Source: Desulfobacteraceae bacterium (GTDB taxonomy: Bacteria > Desulfobacterota > Desulfobacteria > Desulfobacterales > ETH-SRB1). Taken from it: 39,392 nt of DNA. Location of the stretch: contig VMSQ01000287.1 of assembly GCA_013792055.1 (NCBI GenBank), positions 1 through 39,392 of the forward strand. Reading direction: 5' to 3'. Below are positions 27,848 through 37,029 of this stretch, piece after piece; the stretch's first letter is position 1; every line of letters starts with the position of its first letter. Made by a program: the position numbers and the translations under genes. The notes beneath the pieces are model-generated. The model made no database searches. It was not told the DNA's origin and was given only the letters and a program-made list of their open reading frames with translations.

Positions 27848-29992
27848 TTACGTAAAACCTAAAATCTTTCCGCCCTGATAGACACAAAAGGCTGCCGCCC
27901 AGGCTATAGAAGTGCTGTAGCCCACGCTGAACAAAGTCCATTTCAGGGAACCGGTTTCCCGGCGTATTGTTGCTATTGTTGCGACACAAGGAAGATATAA
28001 CAACACAAAGACCATTAATGAAAGTGCGGAAAGAGACGTCATTTCAGAAGATAAAAGCGCATTCTTGAGAGCATCAGGTTCATCTGTTTCTTCGGTAGCA
28101 TAGAGTATTCCGAATGTGCTTACTACGATTTCTTTTGCAACAAAACCGGTAAGAAGCGCCACGCTGCCACGCCAGTCTATACCAATGGGAGCAAATACAG
28201 GGGCTATGGTTTTTCCAATACGGCCCATGAAAGATTTTTCAGCCTTTTCAGCTTGTTTAGCCCTTATAAGTTTTGTAATTGCGGCTTTTTTTTGTTTTTC
28301 CGTAAAAGACGCATCGATCTTATTTATTTCTTCATTGTAATCCATTGAATAGTTTATATTGCGTGGAAAAGCTGTGAGCATCCACACAATAACCGAGCCG
28401 ACAAGAATAATACCCCCCATTTTTTTCAGGAACATCTTGCTCCTGTCCCACATATGGATAATAAGGCTTTTTATCATTGGAACCCTGTAAGGGGGCAGCT
28501 CCATCACAAATGGAGCGTCAGCGCCTTTGAAAAGTGTAGACCGGAATAAACGTCCGGTTATAATTGAGAGGATGATGCCGATAATATATATTGAAAAAAT
28601 TACAGTTCCAGCTCTGGCGCTGAAAAAGGTGCCGGCAAGCAGAATATATATTGGCAGTTTGGCCGAACAGGACATAAATGGAGTAATCAGTATGGTAAGG
28701 ATTCTGTCTTTATTGCTTTCAAGGATACGGGTTGCCATTATAGCCGGAACATTGCAGCCGAACCCCATGAGCATGGGTATAAAAGATTTACCATGCAGCC
28801 CTATAAGATGCATTATCTTATCCATTAGAAAAGCCGCTCTTGACATATAACCAGTATCTTCGAAAATAGCGATGAAAAGGAAAAGTATCAGAATATTGGG
28901 AAGAAAAATTATAACGCTTCCAACACCTGCTATTATTCCGTTTAAGAGAAGATCTTTAAAAAGACTATCAGGAAGAGAGGTTTCTAATATTGTCGATAAC
29001 CAGTTAACTCCGTTGTCCAACCATTCCATTGGATAGGATCCAACAGCAAAAGTCGTCTGAAACATAATCCATATAAAGAGTATAAAGATAGGGAGCCCGA
29101 CAAATCTGTTCGTAAGGAGGAGGTCAACGTTTCTTGAAGTATCTATGCGCCGTTTTTTTGAAGTTGTTACAACTTCCTTTATGATTCCGGCTATAAATCC
29201 ATATCGCTCATCTGTCATTACTATTTCAGGATCGTCATCAAAACGGTCCAAAAGATGCTTGCGATGCGTCTCGACTTCCCGAAGAATTTCCAGGCTTTTA
29301 TTTCCGGTTTTTTGACGAATGCGTTCTCTAACGATTTTGTCATTTTCGAGAAGCTTTATAGCCGTCCATCGTATATTATAAGGAAAATTTTGTTCTAAGC
29401 GTTCTTCGATGAAGCTTTGAAGTTTTGAGATAGAGTCTTCAATATCCTTGCTGTATTTGACCTTGCGTTTTTGGGAGATCTTTGATTTTGACTCAGCCAG
29501 TTCAATGGCCGTTTTCAGTAAACTATCAATGCCTTTATTTTTGTTTCCTGTTGTGAAGACTACCGGGACATTTAGAAGCTCAGACATCTTTTCGGCATCA
29601 ATTTTGGTTCCCCGTGAAAATGCAACGTCAGCCATATTCAAAGCAAATAAAACCTTGCAGTCAAGTTCTCTTAACTGCGTGGCCAGGTAAAGGCTGCGTT
29701 CAAGGTTGGATGCGTCAATTATATCGATAACAACATCCGGGGACTCATCAAGAACAAAATCCCGCGCGACAATTTCTTCTATGGAAAAAGGGGTTAAACT
29801 GTAAGTTCCGGGAAGGTCGATAATTTTAAGATCATATCCATATTTACTTACAGCCCCTTCCTTTTTTTCAACTGTAACACCAGGCCAGTTCCCTACCTTT
29901 TGCCTTGTCCCGGTAATATTATTGAATATCGTTGTTTTGCCTGAATTCGGGTTGCCTGCAAGGGCTATTGTAAAGCTCTTTTTATGCATCAA
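27848..29992 (-). CDS. feoB: Ferrous iron transport protein B
   Basis: GNPNSGKTTIFNNITGTRQKVGNWPGVTVEKKEG; DLPGTYSLTPFSIEE; GFGCNVPAIMATR. Confidence 0.97.
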   Translation of the reverse strand: MMHKKSFTIALAGNPNSGKTTIFNNITGTRQKVGNWPGVTVEKKEGAVSKYGYDLKIIDLPGTYSLTPFSIEEIVARDFVLDESPDVVIDIIDASNLERSLYLATQLRELDCKVLFALNMADVAFSRGTKIDAEKMSELLNVPVVFTTGNKNKGIDSLLKTAIELAESKSKISQKRKVKYSKDIEDSISKLQSFIEERLEQNFPYNIRWTAIKLLENDKIVRERIRQKTGNKSLEILREVETHRKHLLDRFDDDPEIVMTDERYGFIAGIIKEVVTTSKKRRIDTSRNVDLLLTNRFVGLPIFILFIWIMFQTTFAVGSYPMEWLDNGVNWLSTILETSLPDSLFKDLLLNGIIAGVGSVIIFLPNILILFLFIAIFEDTGYMSRAAFLMDKIMHLIGLHGKSFIPMLMGFGCNVPAIMATRILESNKDRILTILITPFMSCSAKLPIYILLAGTFFSARAGTVIFSIYIIGIILSIITGRLFRSTLFKGADAPFVMELPPYRVPMIKSLIIHMWDRSKMFLKKMGGIILVGSVIVWMLTAFPRNINYSMDYNEEINKIDASFTEKQKKAAITKLIRAKQAEKAEKSFMGRIGKTIAPVFAPIGIDWRGSVALLTGFVAKEIVVSTFGILYATEETDEPDALKNALLSSEMTSLSALSLMVFVLLYLPCVATIATIRRETGSLKWTLFSVGYSTSIAWAAAFCVYQGGKILGFT

Positions 29993-29998
29993 AGGTCT

Positions 29999-30238
29999 CT
30001 ATAATTTATCGACGGTTATGTTTGCAGCTTCTTCAACCCGAAGAGATATATGATAACCCTTTATAATCAATTCAAGCGGATCTTTCATGGGCGCATATTT
30101 TTCTACGTAAATTTCCGACCCCTTGGTTAGTCCCATTTCAAGTACCCTTCTGCGTAAGGCTCCATTCCCTCCTACACGGACAATTATTCCGGTTTGCCCC
30201 TCTTTCAGTTCGCTTAACAGCATTGTGAAGTCTCCCAA
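29999..30238 (-). CDS. feoA: Ferrous iron transport protein A
   Basis: LLSELKEGQTGIIVRVGGNGALRRRVLEMGLTKGSEIYVEKYAPMKDPLELIIKGYHISLRVEEAANI. Confidence 0.93.
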   Translation of the reverse strand: MGDFTMLLSELKEGQTGIIVRVGGNGALRRRVLEMGLTKGSEIYVEKYAPMKDPLELIIKGYHISLRVEEAANITVDKL

Positions 30239-30376
30239 GTTAGTTCGCTTCGCTCACAATTGGAATATTGGAATATTGGAATGATGGGTTCTGGGGAGAT
30301 GTGACAGTGGTTTGTTGGCAAAGATCCACTTGACAAGGAAGTCAATAAATGAAAAACTTTTTTTAGCATCATCATC

Positions 30377-30464
30377 CCATCATCCCATCATTCCATCATT
30401 CCATCATTCCATCATTCCATCATTCCATCATTCCATCATTCCATCATTCCATCATTCCATCATT
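30377..30464 (+). repeat. 8-bp microsatellite (CCATCATT), 10 perfect units after one CCATCATC
   Basis: Uninterrupted CCATCATT units at 30385-30464; an inverted partner tggaatattggaatattggaatgatggg lies at 30260-30289. Confidence 0.95.
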
Positions 30465-30542
30465 CCATGCGCGATGCAAAAAATCGAGGCCTCGAAACTC
30501 TCCTTTGCTTTCAATAAGTTGTAGAATTTCCGAGACGTATAA

Positions 30543-31229
30543 TTAGCTTAATACTTTAATAGCCTGAACAATTATCTTCTGCGCCAGTCCGTGTCCTATA
30601 GCGTAACGGTTGCGATCTAAAGCTATAACCATCTGTCCTTGTCCGCTGTTGGTAATGACATCGATCTCATCTCCAATTCTCAGCCCCATGCTTAATAAAC
30701 GCATACGTGCAGTTGATCCACCTGTAAGATCTTGAATTATTAGTCGTTCTCCTTGTTTTGCCATTACAAGGGGCATAAGTTTTAAATGGTCTTTAAGACA
30801 TTCTGAACAAACACCATAGATTTCCAGCTTATGCTGGAGCATGTGGAAACCATAAGTATGGGATACCTCCACCTGTAAATTTTCAATCTTTTCATTCTGG
30901 AACTCAATAATCTTTTTGCATTTTGTACAGATCATATGATCATGATGCTGCCCAAGATGCCTGTGCTCATAGCGTACAGGTCCATGATTAAATCTTCTTT
31001 TTTTGGCAAAGCCATAGCGGCATATAAGTTTAAGAGTTTCCCTGACAAAATCAGGGCTAAATTCATAACCATTTTCCTCAAGAAGATTAATAAGTTCGCT
31101 TACAGTAATATGATGTTCTGTTTGCAGAAGGACTTCAAGAATTTTGTATCTATCTTCAAAATCAGAAATATTTTCTTGCTTAAAAAGTTTTTTGAACTGT
31201 TCTTTTTCCTGGCTGTGAACTGGCTTCAT
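30543..31229 (-). CDS. Fur-family regulator with C-terminal FeoA domain
   Basis: N-terminal Fur-like winged helix and metal region HRHLGQHHDHMICTKCKKIIEF / YGVCSECL; C-terminal FeoA-like LIIQDLTGGSTARMRLLSMGLRIGDEIDVITNSGQGQMVIALDRNRYAIGHGLAQKIIV. Confidence 0.88.
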   Translation of the reverse strand: MKPVHSQEKEQFKKLFKQENISDFEDRYKILEVLLQTEHHITVSELINLLEENGYEFSPDFVRETLKLICRYGFAKKRRFNHGPVRYEHRHLGQHHDHMICTKCKKIIEFQNEKIENLQVEVSHTYGFHMLQHKLEIYGVCSECLKDHLKLMPLVMAKQGERLIIQDLTGGSTARMRLLSMGLRIGDEIDVITNSGQGQMVIALDRNRYAIGHGLAQKIIVQAIKVLS

Positions 31230-31306
31230 GTTAATTTCCTATTGAGCATAATTTCTAACAATAATACTGTATTACGTGGTTGTCAATAAGCCAAAAAACC
31301 TTATTT

Positions 31307-31346
31307 AAAAAAGCCTGTCCGCATTTATAAGCAGACAGGCTTTTTT
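31307..31346. terminator. Hairpin terminator, symmetrical
   Basis: AAAAAAGCCTGTCcgcatttataagcaGACAGGCTTTTTT. Confidence 0.85.
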
Positions 31347-31423
31347 GTTTACTATTATAAGGCGTGTTAAAAGGAAAAGTCCTTTCGTATTAAGAAGATT
31401 AAGAAGACAATCATTTTTGCTGG

Positions 31424-31669
31424 TTATCTGGAGTGACCGGGCATATCATAAGTTGTACATGAACCGCTCGAACAAGTCTTTGTTGTTGCGCTGGGTTTAT
31501 TGCTTGAACCAGAGCTTCCTCCCATTGCGAAATTAGTAGAGCTGAGGATGCGTTCGAACTCCTCTGCTTTACATTCCGGACACTTAAGTTCCACTTCATC
31601 ATCTTTATTCATAATAAGTATCTCAAAATAGGCCTGGCATTTCAGACATTTAAACTCAAATATAGGCAT
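31424..31669 (-). CDS. FmdB-family zinc-ribbon protein
   Basis: MPIFEFKCLKCQAYFEILI...ELKCPECKAEEFERILS. Confidence 0.88.
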   Translation of the reverse strand: MPIFEFKCLKCQAYFEILIMNKDDEVELKCPECKAEEFERILSSTNFAMGGSSGSSNKPSATTKTCSSGSCTTYDMPGHSR

Positions 31670-31725
31670 CGTGCATACTCCTTAAAAAATTTCTAATCTC
31701 TGAACAAATTATAGTTTAAGGTAAT

Positions 31726-31916
31726 AGTTCACCACGGATTTTCACGGAATTACACTGAATTATCAAAATACTCTTCTTATAATGAACATCTAATTCTGTT
31801 TGTCTTTGGTAGTCTGTGGTTAATAAATCCAGCTCGCAACACAATGCATTTTCGCAAACAGATTCCATCGTTTACAATTTTCAGTGAAACTCCGTGTCGT
31901 TCCGTGGTGAACTATT
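31726..31916. repeat. TTCACCACGGA-type inverted repeat element, copy 2
   Basis: ttcaccacggattttcacggaattacactg...gtttacaattttcagtgaaactccgtgtcgttccgtggtgaa; 42-nt right arm is the exact reverse complement of the left arm at 14556. Confidence 0.8.
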
Positions 31917-32505
31917 TCGGTTTAAGATATTTTAATAGGGCTTTTTTTACAGTTAAGGCATTTTGTTCCGCTGAATTTTTGCTGCTGTCAATAATAATTT
32001 CTGCAGACGGGTTTTCTTCATACGGAACGTCAACACCTATTACTTTGCCTAAACCTTCAAACTTAGAGCCCTTTTGCTTTCTTTCCAACGCCCGAAGGTA
32101 CATTTGAGAAACAACATGACCTTTTTTGCGTTTAGATTCCCGTTCTATACATACTGAAAGAGGGCATTTTATCATTACCTCAACAAAACGCTGAATTTTT
32201 TTTCTGGCATATTTCCGGTATAATAGTTTATGTGCAGAGGCATCTATTATGACATTAATCCCATTTTGCACTTTTTCTGCTGCAAAATCAACCAGTTTTT
32301 TATAGACCAGATCGCGTTCCCTGTCAGTATATTCCGGATTAGTAGCATATTTTTTACGTATTGTATCCAGCTCAATTCGTTTACAGGTTATTCCTTCATC
32401 AGCCAGCATATCATATACAAGCTTTGACAGTTTGCTTTTGCCTGAACCCGGAAGCCCTGTAAACCATACAGCCCATGCTTTATTCGAGATATCTGTTGAT
32501 TTCAT
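31912..32505 (-). CDS. Adenylylsulfate kinase (CysC)-like kinase
   Basis: AVWFTGLPGSGKSKLSKLVYDML; ELDTIRK; VIIDASAHKLLYRKYAR; MIKCPLSVCIERESK. Confidence 0.8.
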   Translation of the reverse strand: MKSTDISNKAWAVWFTGLPGSGKSKLSKLVYDMLADEGITCKRIELDTIRKKYATNPEYTDRERDLVYKKLVDFAAEKVQNGINVIIDASAHKLLYRKYARKKIQRFVEVMIKCPLSVCIERESKRKKGHVVSQMYLRALERKQKGSKFEGLGKVIGVDVPYEENPSAEIIIDSSKNSAEQNALTVKKALLKYLKPK

Positions 32506-33574
32506 CTATATTCATTGTTTCTGTTGCCAAAATATTTCTTGTGAAGTTAAAAAGCTTTTTGCGTATATCTGCAGGATGATTTGGATACCATTCGGGCGAA
32601 GCTATTACAAGACACCTGAAAGCATAAAAAGGTTGAATAACTTTAAAGATTTCCTGATCTTTTGTCTTTTCCAAATAGGTTGTTATATAAATGTCGTGCA
32701 GTTTTTTGTAGTCACCATCTAATTTGCCGTGCTTCAGGAGAGAATAGAGCAGATAATTGATACTCAATGTGGAAACATCATCCGCAGCTTCTCCGTATTC
32801 TCCTCTACTTCTGTCAAATGTGGAAAAATCGGTTCCTTCTCTAAATTTGATATTCCAGGGATGAAAATCGCCATGTTCACGGCAAAGGCGGTGAGTATAT
32901 TGTTTTAGCTTCCAGCGCCATTCAACACAATGCTTTTCAATATCACAAAAATCGTTATCTGAGAAAAACTCATAATTGTTTGGATATCCATCGATAATAC
33001 CCATTATGCATTCGCCATGCCCAAGAAGCTCTCTGATTTTCCTTGTATAAAGCTCGGGCTCATCTTTTTTTTCACTGTGAATTTCAGCCAGATACTCACC
33101 AAGTACCCTTGCCCTTTCTATATCAAGATCGGTTATAGCCTCAGTTTTAAGGCGCTTTAAATCTAAAAAGTAATCAGTTCCTTCAACCTTTTCCGTCAGC
33201 AGAAAATAGATATTTGCATCACGAACAGAGCGGGCATTTCCTTCGGCATTGAAGTATCCGATGTCAAGGGGATGGGCGTGTTTAGGAAGGCGCTGGCCCG
33301 CATCATACTGAAACATCAGAACATTAGCTCTGTCCCACAGATACTGGTGTCCGTATTTATCTTTTCGCATTGTAGAAAATATAACTGATCTGTCCTTACC
33401 TTCTCTACGAAAAGTAACCAGAAATGTATCTCCATAACCCAATTTTTTTATTGTATCAGTAAAGGTTCCAAGTTTTTTGACTCCAAGAATTTCAACTTTT
33501 CCGTCAAAACGTTCTTCCAAATATTTTTTTATTGTATCTATCTTAATAGGAATATCTATTGATTCATCAATCAT
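32480..33574 (-). CDS. APH-fold phosphotransferase
   Basis: LCREHGDFHPWNIKF catalytic loop (HGDxHxxN); downstream FSTFDRSRGEYGEAADDVS. Confidence 0.78.
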   Translation of the reverse strand: MIDESIDIPIKIDTIKKYLEERFDGKVEILGVKKLGTFTDTIKKLGYGDTFLVTFRREGKDRSVIFSTMRKDKYGHQYLWDRANVLMFQYDAGQRLPKHAHPLDIGYFNAEGNARSVRDANIYFLLTEKVEGTDYFLDLKRLKTEAITDLDIERARVLGEYLAEIHSEKKDEPELYTRKIRELLGHGECIMGIIDGYPNNYEFFSDNDFCDIEKHCVEWRWKLKQYTHRLCREHGDFHPWNIKFREGTDFSTFDRSRGEYGEAADDVSTLSINYLLYSLLKHGKLDGDYKKLHDIYITTYLEKTKDQEIFKVIQPFYAFRCLVIASPEWYPNHPADIRKKLFNFTRNILATETMNIDEINRYLE

Positions 33575-33773
33575 TTTCTTCTCTCATCTGGCGCAAAGTT
33601 TCTTCTAAAATCTGCAACCGATACCGATCGTCCCTTAAGGCAGGGCGCTTAGATCGGATGCTTGGGGTTTTTTGTTTTTTGAAGGCATTTCTTAACTCAA
33701 TAACTGCTCGTATTATATTATCATTTGCTCGGAGGGTGAACAAGTCATAAAGAATTTTGTGTACGCCCGGCAT
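33567..33773 (-). CDS. Short ORF whose called N-terminus lies in the intron fragment
   Basis: 68-aa ORF overlapping the APH start by 8 bp; codons for MPGVH come from the reverse strand of the group II intron start at 33759. Confidence 0.4.
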   Translation of the reverse strand: MPGVHKILYDLFTLRANDNIIRAVIELRNAFKKQKTPSIRSKRPALRDDRYRLQILEETLRQMREEND

Positions 33774-33900
33774 GGGCGTGAACTTATGGGGTGAAAGTCC
33801 CCCTGCACGTGAATCCTGTTAATGTGCTGAACACATTAGCAAAAGTATTAGCCGAAGGCAAGGGCGGAATCGTGAGCCTAAAGCCCCAATCGCCCACTGA
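33759..33900 (+). mobile_element. Truncated group II intron 5' (domain I) fragment
   Basis: GTGTACGCCCGGCATGGGCGTGAACTTATGGGGTGAAAGTCCCC...AAAAGTATTAGCCGAAGGCAAGGGCG; similarity to copy at 1-141 fades after about 33870; no reverse transcriptase ORF follows. Confidence 0.75.
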
Positions 33901-33937
33901 ATTTCCGGGAGGCCAAAAGGAGAGCTTTTCAAAGGAC

Positions 33938-34756
33938 TTAAAGTTTTGCTCCGCAGTATTTGCAGCACTTCGCATCGATGTCATGGCCTTCTGCGCTGCA
34001 AGCCTGGCACGCCTGAGTGGAAACCTTCCTTCCGGTGGCACGAGCAATTTCAGTTGTTACAATCCCTGTAGGTACGGCAATTATTGCATAACCGATAATC
34101 ATGATGACAGCAGCCAGAGCCTGACCGAAACCTGTTTTAGGCGATATATCTCCATAGCCGACTGTAGTAAGCGTTACGATAGACCAATAAATACTTCGAG
34201 GGATGCTTGTAAAACCATTTTTTTCGCCTTCTATTACATACATCATGGAACCGAAAATTATCACCAGTGTAAAAACAGTAAATAAAAATACAATAATTTT
34301 CCGCCGGCTTGCACGCAGAGCCTGGTTAAGCAACCTGATTTCAACAAGATACTGAACCAGTTTGAAAACCCGAAATATTCGAAGAACTCGAAGAATCCTG
34401 ATAACAAGAAGGAACTGGCTTCCAGGCAGAAAAAGACTTAAATAGGTCGGGATTATTGCCAGAAGATCTACTATTCCAAAAAAGCTGGTTGCATACTTAA
34501 AAGGACGACCGACACAGGATAACCTAAGAAAATACTCAATTGTGAAAAGAAAAGTGAAAAACCATTCGCTTAAAACTAAAAAGCCGCCGTATGAATTTCG
34601 AATCGTACTCACACTGTCCAACATTACAACTATTACGCTAAGCACGATACTTACAATTAAAATTATATCAAATAATTTACCTGCAGGTGTATCAGCCTCA
34701 AAAATAATTTCATGAAGAGTTTCACGATATTTTCCTAACGAGCTGTTTTTTTTCAT
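33938..34756 (-). CDS. Voltage-gated-type potassium channel / ion transporter with C-terminal cysteine cluster
   Basis: RILRVLRIFRVFKLV S4-like segment; TLTTVGYGDISP filter; C-terminal CQACSAEGHDIDAKCCKYCGAKL. Confidence 0.9.
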   Translation of the reverse strand: MKKNSSLGKYRETLHEIIFEADTPAGKLFDIILIVSIVLSVIVVMLDSVSTIRNSYGGFLVLSEWFFTFLFTIEYFLRLSCVGRPFKYATSFFGIVDLLAIIPTYLSLFLPGSQFLLVIRILRVLRIFRVFKLVQYLVEIRLLNQALRASRRKIIVFLFTVFTLVIIFGSMMYVIEGEKNGFTSIPRSIYWSIVTLTTVGYGDISPKTGFGQALAAVIMIIGYAIIAVPTGIVTTEIARATGRKVSTQACQACSAEGHDIDAKCCKYCGAKL

Positions 34757-34796
34757 ATTAAAATTGATGGTTTCTTAATGCGGATTTCAGAAGATA

Positions 34797-34945
34797 ATGG
34801 GTCAAGACTACGTTTGACCCATGAGCAATCTATTTTCTCTTATTTCAATATTTCTTCTGATTTTTTATCTTTATTTTTAAACTTCTATGCCAGCTTGAAT
34901 CTTGACTAATTAACAACAATGGTCAAACGTAGACCCCATTCCAAT
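34797..34945. repeat. GGTCAAACGTAG-word inverted repeat
   Basis: aatgggtcaagactacgtttgacccat ... aatggtcaaacgtagacccca. Confidence 0.6.
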
Positions 34946-35305
34946 TGTGAACGCAGTGCGTGCACAATTTCAATATCGGGGAAAATCTCCGCAATGCGAA
35001 TACAATGGTGCAGATGCCTTTTGCTTATCGCTATATTGTGCAATTTCAAATCTTTCTATCTGCTTTTCAGGTGGCTTTTTAGATCCCTGTAATAATTTTC
35101 ATGTGGTCCGATCATAATCAATTCCCACGGATAAAATCCTCCGGAACCTCCGTCCCGTCTAACTACGAAAATGTCAATATTTCACGGACATCCCCCATTT
35201 TCACTTCCACTAATGTGTTGATCGAGATGTGACACTGAGTCTTCAAAGCCAAGTCTAATTGAGGTCGTGTCACAGCAAATGTCGTAGCAATGTCACAGCT
35301 CAATG

Positions 35306-35420
35306 TCATAGCTTGGCCATAATATAGTGACGCGTTGGATCTGTTGCTCCAGTACCAACCTCATTTATAAGTTCTTTGTCCAGCAAACCTTTTAAATCAC
35401 GCTGGAGGCTGTGCCGATCA
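35306..35420 (-). pseudogene. C-terminal remnant of a Fic-family protein (winged helix)
   Basis: Minus strand reads ...[37 protein letters not shown], typical of Fic C-termini; no Fic catalytic domain upstream. Confidence 0.72.
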
Positions 35421-36737
35421 TATCTTTGCAGCAAGATAGAGCGGATAGTTCTGAATAACCTGGTTCCTGATCCTGCTCAGCGGTTTTACGGATATCTTGA
35501 CGGCCCTTTTCGGTGAATACTTCAAGATATACTGCCGTAGGCTTTTTGCATGTGTTCGGGTCCCTGATTTAACCTCTACCGGTACAAGGGCATCGTCAAT
35601 AACCCTTATGAACTCAATTTCAGAAGTCCCCTCCGTCCATGAGTACAGCCTTGAAACACCTGAAGCAGCAAATTCCTGGGCAACGAAATTCTCTGCGAGA
35701 TACCCTTTTGCAATGCCGTAATCTTGTGAATGGATGAGGCTAACCGGTAGATCCAGCATACACCCGAGGAGACCAATATCAAATAAAAACAGCTTGAACA
35801 TATTTTCTCTGCAAAAGGATTCCAGGGGTATCTCAGCCCTTTTACATACCTTAACTTTTAGAATTAGCCCGGACTTTTCCAGCCAGGCAATGGGACCCTG
35901 CAGTTCCGCATAACCTTTTTTCCTGGGGATTACCTCTTTAAATCTGTATTTTTTGACTGACCCGTCAATATTTGCAGAAAGCTGCACAGGTACATTCTCG
36001 AATACGGACACAATATGTATCGAATTGATCTTGCCTGAATGCTTCGCAAAGTCGTTATTGTAGCTCTCAACCAGCTTTTCCTGAACATCCCTTGCCCTTT
36101 TCATTGCTTCAAAAAGATCATCCCTATTATAAGTCAAATAGGTTGAAACAACCTGCGGCATTCCGCCTGTGACATAATATTCCCGCAACCGATTCCACAG
36201 CCTCTGATGGGCTATTTCCGAGAATGAATCAACCTTGTCTGAATCCTGGTACAACTCCAATGAGACCTCATCATTCAATGCCATGAGAAATTCTTCAAAA
36301 TTCAACGGGTATAGTTTCAGGAAATCGACCTTACCCACAGGGAAAGATCCTGAAGACAACTTAACCCCGATCAGTGAACCGGCGCAGCAAAGCGCAAGTT
36401 GAGGCATCTTTTCGCAAAAATATTTTAAGGATGTCAGGGCTCCGGGGCATTCCTGGATTTCATCAAATATGACAAGGTCTTTGGCAATATCAATCCTTTT
36501 GCCGGAATAGATGGATAACTCAGTTAGTATTCTTTCCGGGTTCAAATCGGCTTCAAATGCCGTTGACAGCTTTTTATCCTTCTCAAAATTGAAGGTATGG
36601 CAATCGGAAAACTCGTTTTCCCCGAAGGCTTGAAGAATATAGCTTTTCCCAACCTGACGCGTTCCTTTCAGAATGAGGGGAGCGCGTGCGGCAGCATCTT
36701 TCCATTCAATTAGCTTTGCATAGATTTTCCGCTTCAT
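35418..36737 (-). CDS. AAA ATPase with DUF4143 domain
   Basis: [60 protein letters not shown]-terminal [20 protein letters not shown]. Confidence 0.92.
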   Translation of the reverse strand: MKRKIYAKLIEWKDAAARAPLILKGTRQVGKSYILQAFGENEFSDCHTFNFEKDKKLSTAFEADLNPERILTELSIYSGKRIDIAKDLVIFDEIQECPGALTSLKYFCEKMPQLALCCAGSLIGVKLSSGSFPVGKVDFLKLYPLNFEEFLMALNDEVSLELYQDSDKVDSFSEIAHQRLWNRLREYYVTGGMPQVVSTYLTYNRDDLFEAMKRARDVQEKLVESYNNDFAKHSGKINSIHIVSVFENVPVQLSANIDGSVKKYRFKEVIPRKKGYAELQGPIAWLEKSGLILKVKVCKRAEIPLESFCRENMFKLFLFDIGLLGCMLDLPVSLIHSQDYGIAKGYLAENFVAQEFAASGVSRLYSWTEGTSEIEFIRVIDDALVPVEVKSGTRTHAKSLRQYILKYSPKRAVKISVKPLSRIRNQVIQNYPLYLAAKI

Positions 36738-37029
36738 AAGAGCATTATATGAGGATATTTATTTTTGTCAACGAGTTTTTCGCAAATTACAGATATATTC
36801 ATACCACTTTTTCGTATATTACCGACTTTTTTGCACCATGTCGTAATACTATTTGGCTGGCTCGTAGTTCGATTGTCGAGCAACCGGTGTAAAAGCATCA
36901 TTTTTACTGAATGAAGATAGTATTAAGTCCAAACTGTTCTTAGTCCCCCACGCAGGAGCGAGGGAACGAGGAAACAGTTTACCCTGCAAGAGTCAAGAGC
37001 AGAGCCTAAGTCCCTACGTCGTCCTGACC

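Noticed and set aside
30377-30464. Possible CRISPR array
   Set aside because: Uninterrupted 8-bp microsatellite without spacers.
30312-30524. 70-aa ORF with repeated HPIIPSFHHSI
   Set aside because: It is simply the translation of the CCATCATT microsatellite.
31230-31306. Fur box upstream of the Fur-FeoA gene
   Set aside because: Sequence gagcataatttctaacaataatactg is only a weak match to the consensus; not enough to call.
33791-34285. 164-aa plus-strand ORF
   Set aside because: Runs through the intron fragment and antisense of the channel gene; compositional artefact.
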